Part shown: positions 42,231 through 50,238 of the stretch, one piece after another | Position numbering within the stretch: the stretch's first letter is position 1 | How the letters are laid out: the number at the start of each line of letters is the position of its first letter | Assembly: GCF_003731765.1 (NCBI RefSeq) | Contig: NZ_MOAL01000006.1 | Span: 254,563 to 318,562, forward strand | Direction of reading: 5' to 3' | From: Pseudomonas chlororaphis | GTDB lineage: Bacteria; Pseudomonadota; Gammaproteobacteria; Pseudomonadales; Pseudomonadaceae | DNA length: 64,000 nucleotides | Program-made: the position numbers and the translations under genes | The notes under the pieces: generated by a model | Database searches by the model: none | Told to the model about the DNA's origin: nothing | Seen by the model: only the letters and a program-made list of their open reading frames with translations

Positions 42231-43220
42231 GTGAACAGGTTCAAAGGATGGCGACACGCAGCGTTGGGGCTCTCGGCGATGGTCCTGGCGGCCGAGGCCC
42301 AGGCCTTGTGCACCACGGTGAGCACGACCTCGGCGAACTTCGGTACGGTCAGTTCGATGCTGGTGCGCAGCACTTCGCAACCAGCCTCCACCACCAATGC
42401 CGGGTTGAGCTGTACCGGTTCGCTGCTGAGCCTGCTGACCACCAACGACCACTTCTACGCCACCATCAGTTCCACCACCAGCGGTCTGGTCGGGCCCACC
42501 GGCGATGTCATTGGCTACACCCTGTACGCCAACAACAGCACCAGTTATCCGATTACCCGGGGCACCCCGTTCGACTTTGCGCGCAACTCGATCATCGACC
42601 TGCTGGGCCTGTTGGGCAGCAGCACGGTGGCCAAGACCATCCCCATCTACATGGGCTCGATTACCGGCAGCAATGTGGCGGCGGGGGTCTACACCGAGAA
42701 CCTGAGCATCTTCTGGAACTGGAACTATTGCTCGGGGATCGGCGCCCTGGGGGTTTGCCTGGGGCGGGACGTCAGCAGTGGCACTCAGAACCTTACGGTG
42801 AACATGACCGTGTCCAATGATTGTTTGATCACCGCGCCCAACATCAGTTTTGGCAGCGCCCCGGTGGTTAGCGCCTTTGCCACGGTCACCGGGCAGACCA
42901 TCAGCCTCAACTGCACCAAGGGCAGCGCCTACACCGTGGGCCTGAGTGACGGCCAGAACCCGGTGAGTGTGGGGGGGCGCCGGCGCATGGTGGCCAGCGG
43001 CAATTACCTGGCCTACGACATCTTCAAGAGTGCCGGCACCACCCGCTGGGGCAGCGTCGGCAGTGCCCGTCGCGCCAGTAGCGACGCTGAAGTGTTCCCA
43101 GGCAATGGTTTGGGCAACGGCAGTCAGGTCTTCAACTACAACGCCCGGATCTACACCGACCAGGCCACGCCACCAGCGGGCACCTATTTGGATAACGTGG
43201 TGCTGGACGTGGGCTTCTAA
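42231..43220 (+). CDS. csuE: Csu pilus tip adhesin
   Basis: The 329-residue protein has a GTG start at 42231 with AAGGAGA upstream. The signal peptide (MNRFKGWRHAALGLSAMVLAAEAQA) is followed by two spore-coat-U domains: residues about 28-175 and about 190-329, each with its own Cys pair (LSCTGS; DCLITAP and LNCTKG). This two-domain layout is the hallmark of CsuE, the tip adhesin that contacts abiotic surfaces. It ends the seven-gene operon. Confidence 0.9.
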   Translation: MNRFKGWRHAALGLSAMVLAAEAQALCTTVSTTSANFGTVSSMLVRSTSQPASTTNAGLSCTGSLLSLLTTNDHFYATISSTTSGLVGPTGDVIGYTLYANNSTSYPITRGTPFDFARNSIIDLLGLLGSSTVAKTIPIYMGSITGSNVAAGVYTENLSIFWNWNYCSGIGALGVCLGRDVSSGTQNLTVNMTVSNDCLITAPNISFGSAPVVSAFATVTGQTISLNCTKGSAYTVGLSDGQNPVSVGGRRRMVASGNYLAYDIFKSAGTTRWGSVGSARRASSDAEVFPGNGLGNGSQVFNYNARIYTDQATPPAGTYLDNVVLDVGF

Positions 43221-43243
43221 GGCCCCGGCGAGGGCAGCCGGGT

Positions 43244-43996
43244 TCAGAACTTCAAGGTGCGCTGCAGTTTCTCGGCCACCGGCGAATCGGCCGGGCTGAC
43301 CATCGCGTAGTTGTAGCCGCTGTCAGACCAGTAATCGGCCTGCAACTCGCCGTCCCGGCGGCTGCCCCGTGGCAGCAGGTTGTTCTGCGGGCCAGGTGGG
43401 CGGATATAGAAGCTGATTTTGTCGCCGCTGGGGCCTTCATACAGCACCATCACCGCAGGCCCTTGTTCGGTACTCAGCAAGCGCCCGCTGACGGCTTTGA
43501 AGCCAGCCTCTTGCAGGTCCGGCAGGCGCTTGGCCTGGCTGAAATAGCGGTCGAGCCAGGCCTGCATGGCGTCGTCGTCCTGCACCTTGAGGTCGGCCGG
43601 AAGGATCTGCTGCTGGGCGAACAGGCGATAGGCCTGCAGGGCATCGGTCATGGGGGGCACGGCGCCGGCCTGGGTCAGCCCCCGGGCCTGCCAGCCGCTG
43701 AAACCACCCAGGCTCACGGCGAGCAGCAGCACCGCCGCGCTGGCCAGGTAGCGCCGGGATTGGCGTTGCCGGCGCTGGCGCAGCTGTGTGGGGTCCAGTT
43801 GTGGGTTGGTCGGCTGTTGCAAGGCCCCGGCCAGGGCCGCTCGCAGTTGCTGAGCGTCGCGCTGCCAGCCCTGGACCTGGGCGGCCAGTTCCGGGTGAGC
43901 GGCCAGGTAGGTGTCCAGCAGGCGTCGGTCGGCCTCGTCAAGTCGATGGTCGACGTAAGCATGCAGGTCGTGTTCGCTGGGGGGCAGGTTGATCAT
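43244..43996 (-). CDS. Anti-sigma factor, membrane-anchored
   Basis: The 250-residue protein has an N-terminal cytosolic sigma-binding region (HDLHAYVDHRLDEADRRLLDTYLAAHPE). One transmembrane helix (about residues 83-103, YLASAAVLLLAVSLGGFSGW) and a periplasmic domain of about 140 residues follow. The zinc motif HxxxCxxC is absent; the protein has no cysteine at all. Its ATG overlaps the sigma gene's stop (43993-43996), so the pair is translationally coupled. It probably holds the sigma factor inactive until an oxidative or envelope signal arrives. Confidence 0.85.
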   Translation of the reverse strand: MINLPPSEHDLHAYVDHRLDEADRRLLDTYLAAHPELAAQVQGWQRDAQQLRAALAGALQQPTNPQLDPTQLRQRRQRQSRRYLASAAVLLLAVSLGGFSGWQARGLTQAGAVPPMTDALQAYRLFAQQQILPADLKVQDDDAMQAWLDRYFSQAKRLPDLQEAGFKAVSGRLLSTEQGPAVMVLYEGPSGDKISFYIRPPGPQNNLLPRGSRRDGELQADYWSDSGYNYAMVSPADSPVAEKLQRTLKF

Positions 43997-44499
43997 TTGA
44001 GTCTCCGCAAGGCGGGGCGGGTGATTTCGCCGTCGCTGAGTTGGCGCAAGGCTTGGCGGGCGCGGGACAGGCGTGACATCACCGTGCCGATGGGCACTTG
44101 GAGGATGTCGGCGACTTCCTGGTAGCTCAAGCCTTCCACCGAGACCCAGAGCAGCAGGGCGCGTTGTTCAGTGTTGAGTTGGTCGAAGGCGGCCAGGGTC
44201 GACTGGGCAATCACCGTGCGCTCTGCTGAAGGCTGGGCGTCGTCGCGGCCGCGAAAAAACTCGAGCATGCGTGCGTAGCGCCGGGAGCGGCGGTGGGCAT
44301 CGAGGAACTGGCGGTACAGGATGGCGAACAGCCAGGCCCGTAAATCCCCCGCCGGGCGTTTATCGCTCCAGCTCGACAACGCCCGCTCCAGGCAGGACTG
44401 GACCAGGTCGTCGGCGCTGCTGGTATTGCGGCTCAGGGACAGGGCAAAGCGCCTGAGCCTGGGGATCAGGGGGCGCAACTGTTCGTCGATTTCGTTCAT
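43993..44499 (-). CDS. ECF sigma factor
   Basis: The 168-residue ECF sigma70 protein has region 2 with SADDLVQSCLERALSSW and LRAWLFAILYRQFLDAHRR, and region 4 with LSYQEVADILQVPIGTVMSRLSRARQALRQL. It is divergent from a catalase-like peroxidase gene. An ECF promoter motif is found on both strands of the intergenic region, so it is inferred to activate itself and the peroxidase-b561 unit. Confidence 0.93.
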   Translation of the reverse strand: MNEIDEQLRPLIPRLRRFALSLSRNTSSADDLVQSCLERALSSWSDKRPAGDLRAWLFAILYRQFLDAHRRSRRYARMLEFFRGRDDAQPSAERTVIAQSTLAAFDQLNTEQRALLLWVSVEGLSYQEVADILQVPIGTVMSRLSRARQALRQLSDGEITRPALRRLK

Positions 44500-44541
44500 G
44501 GCTGCCTGCAGGCTCGTGGCCAGTCTCTACGCTGGACTAGG

Positions 44542-44568
44542 AAGACGCCGGCGCATGCAGGTTATTCC
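44542..44568 (-). promoter_or_regulatory. ECF-type promoter of the sigma / anti-sigma operon
   Basis: Read on the minus strand: GGAATA (44568-44563), a 15-bp spacer and CGTCTT (44547-44542), 43 bases before the sigma start codon. It has the same motif and spacing as the + strand promoter at 44598-44624. Confidence 0.75.
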
Positions 44569-44597
44569 AGCCCCCGGAAAATAAACACCGAGTGCCG

Positions 44598-44624
44598 GGA
44601 ATAAAGCCGTTCGGGGTGCGTCTG
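44598..44624 (+). promoter_or_regulatory. ECF-type promoter of the peroxidase / b561 operon
   Basis: GGAATA (44598-44603), a 15-bp spacer and CGTCTG (44619-44624), about 40 bases before the peroxidase start codon. It mirrors the divergent promoter at 44542-44568 in all but the last base. Confidence 0.75.
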
Positions 44625-44666
44625 ACCGGTTCTTTCCACCTGCGGCCCATGGCCCTGGAGTTGTTC

Positions 44667-45749
44667 ATGGTAGATCACTCATCACCGCCGGCGCGGCCGC
44701 CGCTCAGTGCCGCCAGTACTATGCTGCGCCTGGCCGGGATCGCCCTGGTGGTCGCGGCCGTGGTTGCGGCCATGGCCTATGTGCGCGGCAGTTTCGACCC
44801 GCAGCGGCTGACGCCCAAGGCGTTGGTGGATGTGCTGGAAAAGAACAACGGCGTGCACCCCGGGTTCCGCCGTAATCACGCCAAGGGCGTGTGCGTGGCG
44901 GGGTATTTCGAGAGCAGTGGCGAGGCCCGGGCCTATTCCCGGGCCCAGGTGTTCAGCGAGTCGCGCACTCCGGTGGTGGGTCGGTTTGCCTTGCCCAGCG
45001 GCAACCCCTATGCCCCGGACAGCAGCGTGCCGATTCGCAGCTTGGCGTTGCGCTTTCTCCAGGCCAATGGTCAGCAATGGCGCACCGGCATGAACAGCAT
45101 GCCGGTATTCCCGGTGGGCACGCCCGAAGCCTTCTTCCAGCTGCAGCAGGCCAGTTCTCCCGACCCGGCTACCGGCAAGCCGAATCCGGCCAGTGTGCCG
45201 GCGTTCTTTGCGTCGCACCCTGAAGCCGCGCCGTTCCTGCAATGGGTCAAGGGCGCCAAGCCGTCGGCCAGTTATGCCACCGAAACCTATAACGGCATCA
45301 ATGCCTTTTACCTGGTGAACACTGCAGGCCAGCGCCAGGCGGTGCGTTGGAGCGTGGTGCCCCAGGCGGTGGATGGGCTCGGTGCCAGCGCGCCGCCGGG
45401 GGCCGACTTTCTGGCCCAGGACCTGACCCAGCGCCTGGCCGTCGGGCCGCTGCGCTGGCAGTTGAACATCACCTTGGCCGAGTCGGGCGACCCCACCGAT
45501 GACGCCAGCAAGGCCTGGCCCGCCGAGCGCAAGACGCTGAATGCCGGGACCCTGGTGCTGCAAAGCACCCAGCCCCAGGACAACGGTGCATGCCGGGACA
45601 TCAACTACGACCCGCTGGTGCTGCCCAGCGGCATCGAAGGCTCCGACGACCCCTTGCTGGCCGCCCGTTCGGCGGCGTATGCCAGCTCTTATCTGCGTCG
45701 CACGAGTGAGGTCAGCCAATTGCCTGCCGCCCAGGAGTCCCGCCCATGA
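44667..45749 (+). CDS. Catalase-family peroxidase (SrpA-like), membrane-anchored
   Basis: The 360-residue protein has an N-terminal membrane anchor or signal (residues 19-39, LRLAGIALVVAAVVAAMAYV) and then a short-form catalase fold. The distal heme block is HPGFRRNHAKGVCVAGYF (catalytic His in RRNHAKG), followed by FSESRTPVVGRFALPSGNPY and LRFLQANGQQWRTGMNSMPVF. It is much shorter than true catalases, as in the SrpA-type peroxidases. It probably destroys peroxides at the periplasmic face, taking electrons from the b561 encoded next (overlap ATGA). ATG 44667 has GGAG upstream. Confidence 0.88.
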   Translation: MVDHSSPPARPPLSAASTMLRLAGIALVVAAVVAAMAYVRGSFDPQRLTPKALVDVLEKNNGVHPGFRRNHAKGVCVAGYFESSGEARAYSRAQVFSESRTPVVGRFALPSGNPYAPDSSVPIRSLALRFLQANGQQWRTGMNSMPVFPVGTPEAFFQLQQASSPDPATGKPNPASVPAFFASHPEAAPFLQWVKGAKPSASYATETYNGINAFYLVNTAGQRQAVRWSVVPQAVDGLGASAPPGADFLAQDLTQRLAVGPLRWQLNITLAESGDPTDDASKAWPAERKTLNAGTLVLQSTQPQDNGACRDINYDPLVLPSGIEGSDDPLLAARSAAYASSYLRRTSEVSQLPAAQESRP

Positions 45750-46285
45750 GCCCCCAACCGACATCTTTCGCCCCTTTGGCGCGGCTGCTGCATTGGCTGA
45801 TGGCGCTGATGATCATCGCCATGCTGTTTATTGGCGCCGGTATGGTCACCTCGGTGTCTGAACGCCACGAGTGGCTGCTGCACCTGCACAAGCCTTTGGG
45901 GATTGCCATTCTGTTGCTGGTCATGGTGCGCCTGTTCGTGCGTTTCTCTACTCGGCAACCGCCGTTGCCCGCGGACTTGCCCGCTTGGCAGGTCCTCGCG
46001 GCCAAGGCGTCCCATGTGCTGCTGTACGCCTTGATGGTGATCTTGCCGTTGCTGGGCTGGGCGATGATCTCGGCGGCAGGGGACCCGGTGCTGCTCAGCG
46101 CCACCTTGCAGTTACCGTCGATTCTGCCGGCCAATGCCAAGGTCTTTGCCTGGCTGCGCCAGGCCCATGGTTATCTGGCGTACCTGTTGTTTTTGACGGT
46201 GCTGCTGCATTTGGCCGCGGCCTTGTTCCATAGCTGGGTACGATGCGACGGGGTCCTGAAGAGCATGCTCCATGGCAAGGATTGA
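45746..46285 (+). CDS. Cytochrome b561 partner of the peroxidase
   Basis: The 179-residue four-helix membrane cytochrome has His ligands in LLHWLMALMII, HEWLLHLHKPLG, KASHVLLYALMVILPLLG and QAHGYLAYLLF. Its start overlaps the peroxidase stop by four bases, indicating one operon and probably a functional electron-transfer pair from the quinone pool to the peroxidase. The functional link is inferred from this coupling. Confidence 0.92.
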   Translation: MSPQPTSFAPLARLLHWLMALMIIAMLFIGAGMVTSVSERHEWLLHLHKPLGIAILLLVMVRLFVRFSTRQPPLPADLPAWQVLAAKASHVLLYALMVILPLLGWAMISAAGDPVLLSATLQLPSILPANAKVFAWLRQAHGYLAYLLFLTVLLHLAAALFHSWVRCDGVLKSMLHGKD

Positions 46286-46306
46286 GCGTGGCCGGCGCTT
46301 GCGGGG

Positions 46307-47524
46307 TTAATCGGCGCACAGCGGCGTGCGTCGCGGCGCCAGGCTCCACCACCAGTACAGCAGCGCGCTGATATTGATCAGTGCGCCCAAGGTGCAGACG
46401 CCCGTCCAGCCGGCCCGGGCATACACCAGCGTGGCGGCAATCGAGCCGCCGGCGCTGCCCAGGGAATAGAACAGCATGTAGGCCGCCGCCAAGCGGCTCT
46501 GGGCCTCGGGGCGCACGCTGTAGATCAGGCTCTGGCTGGTGACGTGCACGGCCTGCAAGCCCAGGTCGAAGGTGATGACCCCCAGCAGCAGGGCCCACAA
46601 CGAGGACGTGGTAAAGGCGATGGGCAGCCATGAGGCCAGCATCAGCGCCAGGGCCAGGCCACTGGTCCACTGCGCCCAACCGCGATCAGCCAGGTGACCG
46701 GCACGGGCCGCCCCCAAGGCACCGGCGGCACCGGCCAGGCCGAACAGGCCGATTTCAGTGTGGGACAACGACCATGGCGCTGCGCTGAGGGGCAGCACCA
46801 GCGGGGTCCACAACACGGTGCCGGCAGCAAAGATCAGCATCGCCAGCACGGCCCGGTCGCGCAGCACCTTCTCTTGCCGAAACAATCCCCACAACGAACC
46901 AATCAACTGCCCATAACCACCCACCACAGGCGCTGGACGGTGATCGGGCAGGACCCGCCACAGCGCCAGAGCCATCAGTAAGGTCAGCCCGGCGGACAGC
47001 AGGTACACCGAGCGCCAGCCGCCCAAGTCGGCCATGGTCCCGGCCACGGTGCGGGCCAGGAGAATACCCATGACGATGCCGCTGGTGACGGTGCCGACCA
47101 CCTTGCCCCGTTCACCCGGCGCGGCCAGGTTGGCCGCGTGCGCCACCAGCACCTGGGTGACCACCGCCAGCAGGCCGGTGCCGGCCATGCCCAGCAGCAA
47201 CCCGGTCGCGCTGGGTGCCAGGGCCACCACCAGCAAGGCCAGCACCGACAACAGCATCTGCGCCACGATCAGGCGCCGCCGATTGAGCAGGTCGCCCAGG
47301 GGCACCAATAACAACAGGCCCAGGCCGTAGCCGACCTGGGTCAGGGTCACCACCAGGCCAATGGTCGAATGGGGTATGCCTAGGCTCTGCGCCATGGCGT
47401 CGAGCAGGGGTTGGGCGTAATACACATTGGCTACGGCCAGCCCGCAGGCCATGGCGAACAGCAAGACCTGCACGGTCGGCAGGGTGCTGGTGGGGCTGGC
47501 AAGGGCAGGGGATTGCGAGGGCAT
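46307..47524 (-). CDS. MFS transporter divergent from an HxlR regulator
   Basis: The 405-residue protein has twelve predicted membrane segments and DHA1 features (ANVYYAQPLLDAMAQSLG, LGLLLLVPLGDLLNRRRLI). This type is frequently a small-molecule or drug exporter. The start at 47524 (MPSQSPALA) fits the family; the 94-codon extension upstream runs through the regulator's promoter and is rejected. It is divergent from the HxlR gene over a long inverted repeat, so control by that regulator is likely. Confidence 0.87.
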   Translation of the reverse strand: MPSQSPALASPTSTLPTVQVLLFAMACGLAVANVYYAQPLLDAMAQSLGIPHSTIGLVVTLTQVGYGLGLLLLVPLGDLLNRRRLIVAQMLLSVLALLVVALAPSATGLLLGMAGTGLLAVVTQVLVAHAANLAAPGERGKVVGTVTSGIVMGILLARTVAGTMADLGGWRSVYLLSAGLTLLMALALWRVLPDHRPAPVVGGYGQLIGSLWGLFRQEKVLRDRAVLAMLIFAAGTVLWTPLVLPLSAAPWSLSHTEIGLFGLAGAAGALGAARAGHLADRGWAQWTSGLALALMLASWLPIAFTTSSLWALLLGVITFDLGLQAVHVTSQSLIYSVRPEAQSRLAAAYMLFYSLGSAGGSIAATLVYARAGWTGVCTLGALINISALLYWWWSLAPRRTPLCAD

Positions 47525-47540
47525 CGAAGGCTCCGGACGT

Positions 47541-47598
47541 GTGGTTGCTTTATGAAACCAGTTGTACGGTAGTGAGGCTGGTTTTATATTGCAACCAC
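47541..47598. promoter_or_regulatory. Long inverted repeat operator between MFS and HxlR genes
   Basis: Two 21-base arms (47541-47561 and 47578-47598) match as an inverted repeat with three mismatches: GTGGTTGC...GAAACCAG against CTGGTTTT...GCAACCAC, with a 16-base centre. A + strand promoter, TTGTAC (47562-47567), 17 bp, TATATT (47585-47590), lies inside it, so a bound regulator would block it. Confidence 0.75.
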
Positions 47599-47627
47599 TT
47601 TCCCTGTTGTCATCAGCGAGCCCCTTC

Positions 47628-48074
47628 ATGGTCAAGCGCACAAGCCTGCAAGGCGCCGAATGCCCGGTCGCCCGTTCACTGGATGCCATTGGCGACTGGT
47701 GGTCGCTGTTGATCATTCGCGATGCATTCGATGGGATTCGCCGTTTTGGCGAGTTCCAGCGCAACCTGGGGATGGCCAAGAACATCCTGGCGGCGCGTTT
47801 GCGCACCTTGGTGGCCCACGGGATTTTCCAGGTGGTGCCGGCCTCCGATGGCAGTGCCTATCAGGAGTACGTGCTGACGGAGAAGGGCCAGGGCCTGTTC
47901 CACTTGATCATCGGCTTGCGCCAGTGGGGCGAACGGTTTTTCTACGAAGAGGGAGAGGCCCACTCACGGATGGTCGATCGTGAACGTGGGCAGCCGGTGC
48001 AGCCCCTGGAGTTGCGCTCGGCGGACGGGCGCCTGCTGGGGCCGCAAGACTGTCGGCGAGTGGCCCCGGAGTAG
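47628..48074 (+). CDS. HxlR-family transcriptional regulator
   Basis: The 148-residue winged-helix protein has the HxlR opening CPVARSLDAIGDWWSLLIIRDAFDGIRRFGEFQRNLGMAKNILAARLRTLVAHGIF, with Cys13 conserved as a possible redox or electrophile sensor. The start at 47628 is MVKRTSLQG. The divergent MFS gene and the inverted repeat covering its own promoter suggest autoregulation and control of the exporter; the inducer is unknown. Confidence 0.9.
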   Translation: MVKRTSLQGAECPVARSLDAIGDWWSLLIIRDAFDGIRRFGEFQRNLGMAKNILAARLRTLVAHGIFQVVPASDGSAYQEYVLTEKGQGLFHLIIGLRQWGERFFYEEGEAHSRMVDRERGQPVQPLELRSADGRLLGPQDCRRVAPE

Positions 48075-48115
48075 CGCCCGACCGCGGGTGGCGAGCCCGC
48101 AGCCGCTGGCGCGGG

Positions 48116-49267
48116 TCAGCGCAGGGTGGTGACGATGTCGGCCAGGGTGCTCAGCACATCCTTGCCCAGTTGCATGGAGCGTTTGCCGGACCAGCCCGTG
48201 CTCGGGTTGGGGTGGTCGTCGTGATCCTTGAAAGGCATTTCCAGGGTCAGGGACAGGCAGTCGTAGCGTTGTCCGACGCTGTTGCAGGCCAGGGTCATGT
48301 TGGCGGCGCCCGGGTTGTCGCGGGGGTAGCCGTGCACGGTCTGGAAATCCCGGGTCTGGCGCTTCAAGTGGCTACGAAAGTGCTCCTCGAGTTTTTCGAC
48401 CCGGGGCGTATAGCCGGGGTTGCCTTCGCTGCCGGCGGTGAACACGTGGGGGATTTCTTCATCGCCATGGACGTCGAGGAACAAGTCCACGCCGTACTTT
48501 TCCATCTGTTGCTGGACGAACAGCACTTCCGGGCTGAGTTCGGCGCTGGCGTTCTGCCAGGCGCGATTGAGGTCCTGGCCCATGGCGTTGGTGCGCAAAT
48601 GCCCGTGGAAGGCACCGTCCGGATTCATATTGGGCACCAGGTACAGGTCGGCACTGGCCAGGAGCTTTTCCATCTCCGGGTCGTCCTGGCGTTGCAGGCG
48701 TTCGATCACGCCTTCCATGAACCACTCGGCCATGTGCTCGCCGGGATGTTGCTGGGCGATGATCCAGATGGCACGCCGACCTTCGCCACCGCTGCCTTTG
48801 CGCAGTAGCTGGATGTCCCGGCCTTCGACGCTTTTGCCGCAGGCCAGCAACTCGGTACCGGCCTTGTTCAGCGCCTGCTCGATCAACCAGTCATGACGCC
48901 CGCGGCTGTAGGGTTCGAAGTAGGCGAACCAGGCGTGAGTCTGGCTGGCTTCCAGATTGAAGCGCAGGGCATCGCCTTCGAAGATCGTCGGCACGCGAAA
49001 CCAGTTCACGTGGTCGTAAGAGGCCACGGCTTGATAGCCAGTCCAGGCTTTGTTGTAGGAGGATTGGCTGGCGTTGCTCAGGCGGAACCAGTGTTCCTGG
49101 CCCACATGCAGGCCACTGGCCTTGAAGTGGAACCACTGGAAGTGCGGGCTGCGGGTGTCGGGCCTGATGGCCAGCAAGGCTTGTAGCGGGTTGCTGATGT
49201 CCAGTACGTCGATATTGCCGCTGTCGAAGTCGGCAGTGATGTGCAGGCTATTTTGGGTCACGGTCAT
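48116..49267 (-). CDS. M14-family zinc carboxypeptidase (cytosolic type)
   Basis: The 383-residue protein has an N-terminal beta-rich domain (residues 1-120, as in the AGBL/cytosolic carboxypeptidase group) and an M14 catalytic domain. Zinc ligands are visible in QQHPGEHMAEW (His, Glu) and DVHGDEE (His); the substrate-binding block is NMNPDGAFHGHLRTNAMGQDLNRAW and the catalytic Glu lies in LTLEMPFKD. No signal peptide is seen, so it is cytosolic. The natural substrate in bacteria is not established. The start at 49267 or 49270 follows AGGA. Confidence 0.87.
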   Translation of the reverse strand: MTVTQNSLHITADFDSGNIDVLDISNPLQALLAIRPDTRSPHFQWFHFKASGLHVGQEHWFRLSNASQSSYNKAWTGYQAVASYDHVNWFRVPTIFEGDALRFNLEASQTHAWFAYFEPYSRGRHDWLIEQALNKAGTELLACGKSVEGRDIQLLRKGSGGEGRRAIWIIAQQHPGEHMAEWFMEGVIERLQRQDDPEMEKLLASADLYLVPNMNPDGAFHGHLRTNAMGQDLNRAWQNASAELSPEVLFVQQQMEKYGVDLFLDVHGDEEIPHVFTAGSEGNPGYTPRVEKLEEHFRSHLKRQTRDFQTVHGYPRDNPGAANMTLACNSVGQRYDCLSLTLEMPFKDHDDHPNPSTGWSGKRSMQLGKDVLSTLADIVTTLR

Positions 49268-49424
49268 CATTCCTGGATTAGGGTGATTGTGACCGTCAAC
49301 TCTACACACAAGGCAGGGTAATAGAAGGGGGGCGTCGTCCTTGACGCGAAAGCAGCTTAGAGGCTATGCGATTGATTCTCAAGTGCTGCTTTGGAATTCT
49401 TGGGCTTTGGCGACGGGCGTTCTC

Positions 49425-49452
49425 TTGCAATACGACACTCTTTTGCTATCAT
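49425..49452 (+). promoter_or_regulatory. Orphan + strand promoter-like sequence
   Basis: TTGCAA (49425-49430), 16 bp, TATCAT (49447-49452). No + strand ORF of coding quality follows; a transcript would run antisense into prrF. Apart from this and prrF, the gap 49268-49760 shows no gene. Confidence 0.35.
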
Positions 49453-49517
49453 CGCCGCCACCAAATTCAGCTGCACCCAGACTTCATTAGCCTGAAGCCA
49501 AGCCAGAAAACTGGCAA

Positions 49518-49630
49518 AAAAAAAGACCCGGCAAAAAGCCGGGTCAAAAACCGTGATTAGCCTGATGAGGAGATAATCCAAGAGTCCGACCTAAGGTCCC
49601 TTGGGTTATCAACTGATCTCGCGACCAGTT
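49518..49630 (-). ncRNA. prrF: PrrF iron-responsive small RNA
   Basis: This RNA of about 110 nt is read on the minus strand from AACTGGTCGCGAGATCAG (5' end at 49630) through the conserved antisense core (complement of 49555-49590, including GGATTATCTCCTCATCAGGC) to a terminator. The terminator GACCCGGC-TTTTT-GCCGGGTC is followed by nine T (49516-49545). Sequence and layout match pseudomonad PrrF1/PrrF2, which under iron starvation repress mRNAs for iron-rich proteins such as sodB, acnA and sdh. A Fur box covers its promoter. A single copy is present here, not the tandem pair seen in P. aeruginosa. Confidence 0.95.
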
Positions 49631-49633
49631 GCT

Positions 49634-49664
49634 TGCAATAATAATCATTATCATTTGCAAGTCA
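49634..49664 (-). promoter_or_regulatory. Fur box and promoter of prrF
   Basis: The Fur box at 49634-49652 matches the 19-bp consensus in 15 positions (core ATAATCATTATC). On the minus strand TTGACT, 16 bp, TATTAT places the start seven bases later at 49630. Iron-loaded Fur would therefore sit on the -10 region. Confidence 0.88.
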
Positions 49665-49760
49665 AATGTTTTTCCCCGCCTTTCGGAAATTTATTTTCCA
49701 TTCCCCATTTTCACTGTCTCGATTTCAGTCGGCTGACTTCGTTCTGCCGTGTCCGGCCTT

Positions 49761-50108
49761 TCAGCTCGATTCAAAACGCTGACTCTCCAGGGACTTGTCC
49801 ACCAGGGCTTTGGCCAGGTCGACCATGTGCATCACCGAGAGCGCCAGATCGCGAGACGTCCCCCGCAGGTTATCGGCGGCGCTATAGGCCGTGGCGGCCG
49901 CGCAGCGCAGCAGATCGGAAGCCTGGATCATCGCTTCCTCGTGGCTGACGCTGTGCCTGATCTCGAAGAGCCTGTTGTCCTTGCCCTGTTCGGTCATCGC
50001 CGGTTTCAAGTAATAGTCCATCGCCCGACGTGCTGCCTGGCTGCCTTTGAGGGCGCTGAGCTGGCCGTCGTTTTCCAGTTCAGGCACGTCTTTGCTGCTG
50101 GTATTCAT
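49761..50108 (-). CDS. Small DUF6124-like protein
   Basis: The 115-residue, all-helical predicted protein has MDYYLKP near residue 30 and the C-terminal block LLRCAAATAYSAADNLRGTSRDLALSVMHMVDLAKALVDKSLE. It resembles small pseudomonad proteins annotated as DUF6124 or DUF3077; the assignment is from memory and not certain. The function is unknown. It is divergent from the XRE-S24 repressor gene across 130 bp, so it may be its target. Confidence 0.65.
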   Translation of the reverse strand: MNTSSKDVPELENDGQLSALKGSQAARRAMDYYLKPAMTEQGKDNRLFEIRHSVSHEEAMIQASDLLRCAAATAYSAADNLRGTSRDLALSVMHMVDLAKALVDKSLESQRFESS

Positions 50109-50195
50109 CTCGTCTTCTCCCTTGTTGAGATCAGGATGGAGGGCCGATCGATGTTAATACTTATTGTAATTGTGACGAGATTTCAAATACTACAA

Positions 50196-50224
50196 GTTGT
50201 GTGTTGAGGGTGGAAATACACAAC
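50196..50224. promoter_or_regulatory. Candidate operator of the XRE-S24 repressor
   Basis: GTTGTGT (50196-50202) and ACACAAC (50218-50224) form a 7-bp inverted repeat with a 15-base spacer. It lies just before the repressor start, in the region shared with the divergent DUF6124-like gene. Confidence 0.45.
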
Positions 50225-50238
50225 GTATTGTTCCGTCC

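Noticed and set aside
49357..49581. Minus-strand ORF of 74 codons running through the prrF terminator
   Set aside because: Its first third is PrrF RNA and terminator sequence; codon use is not like the neighbours. A 31-codon tail from an internal ATG near 49449 was considered but has no support.
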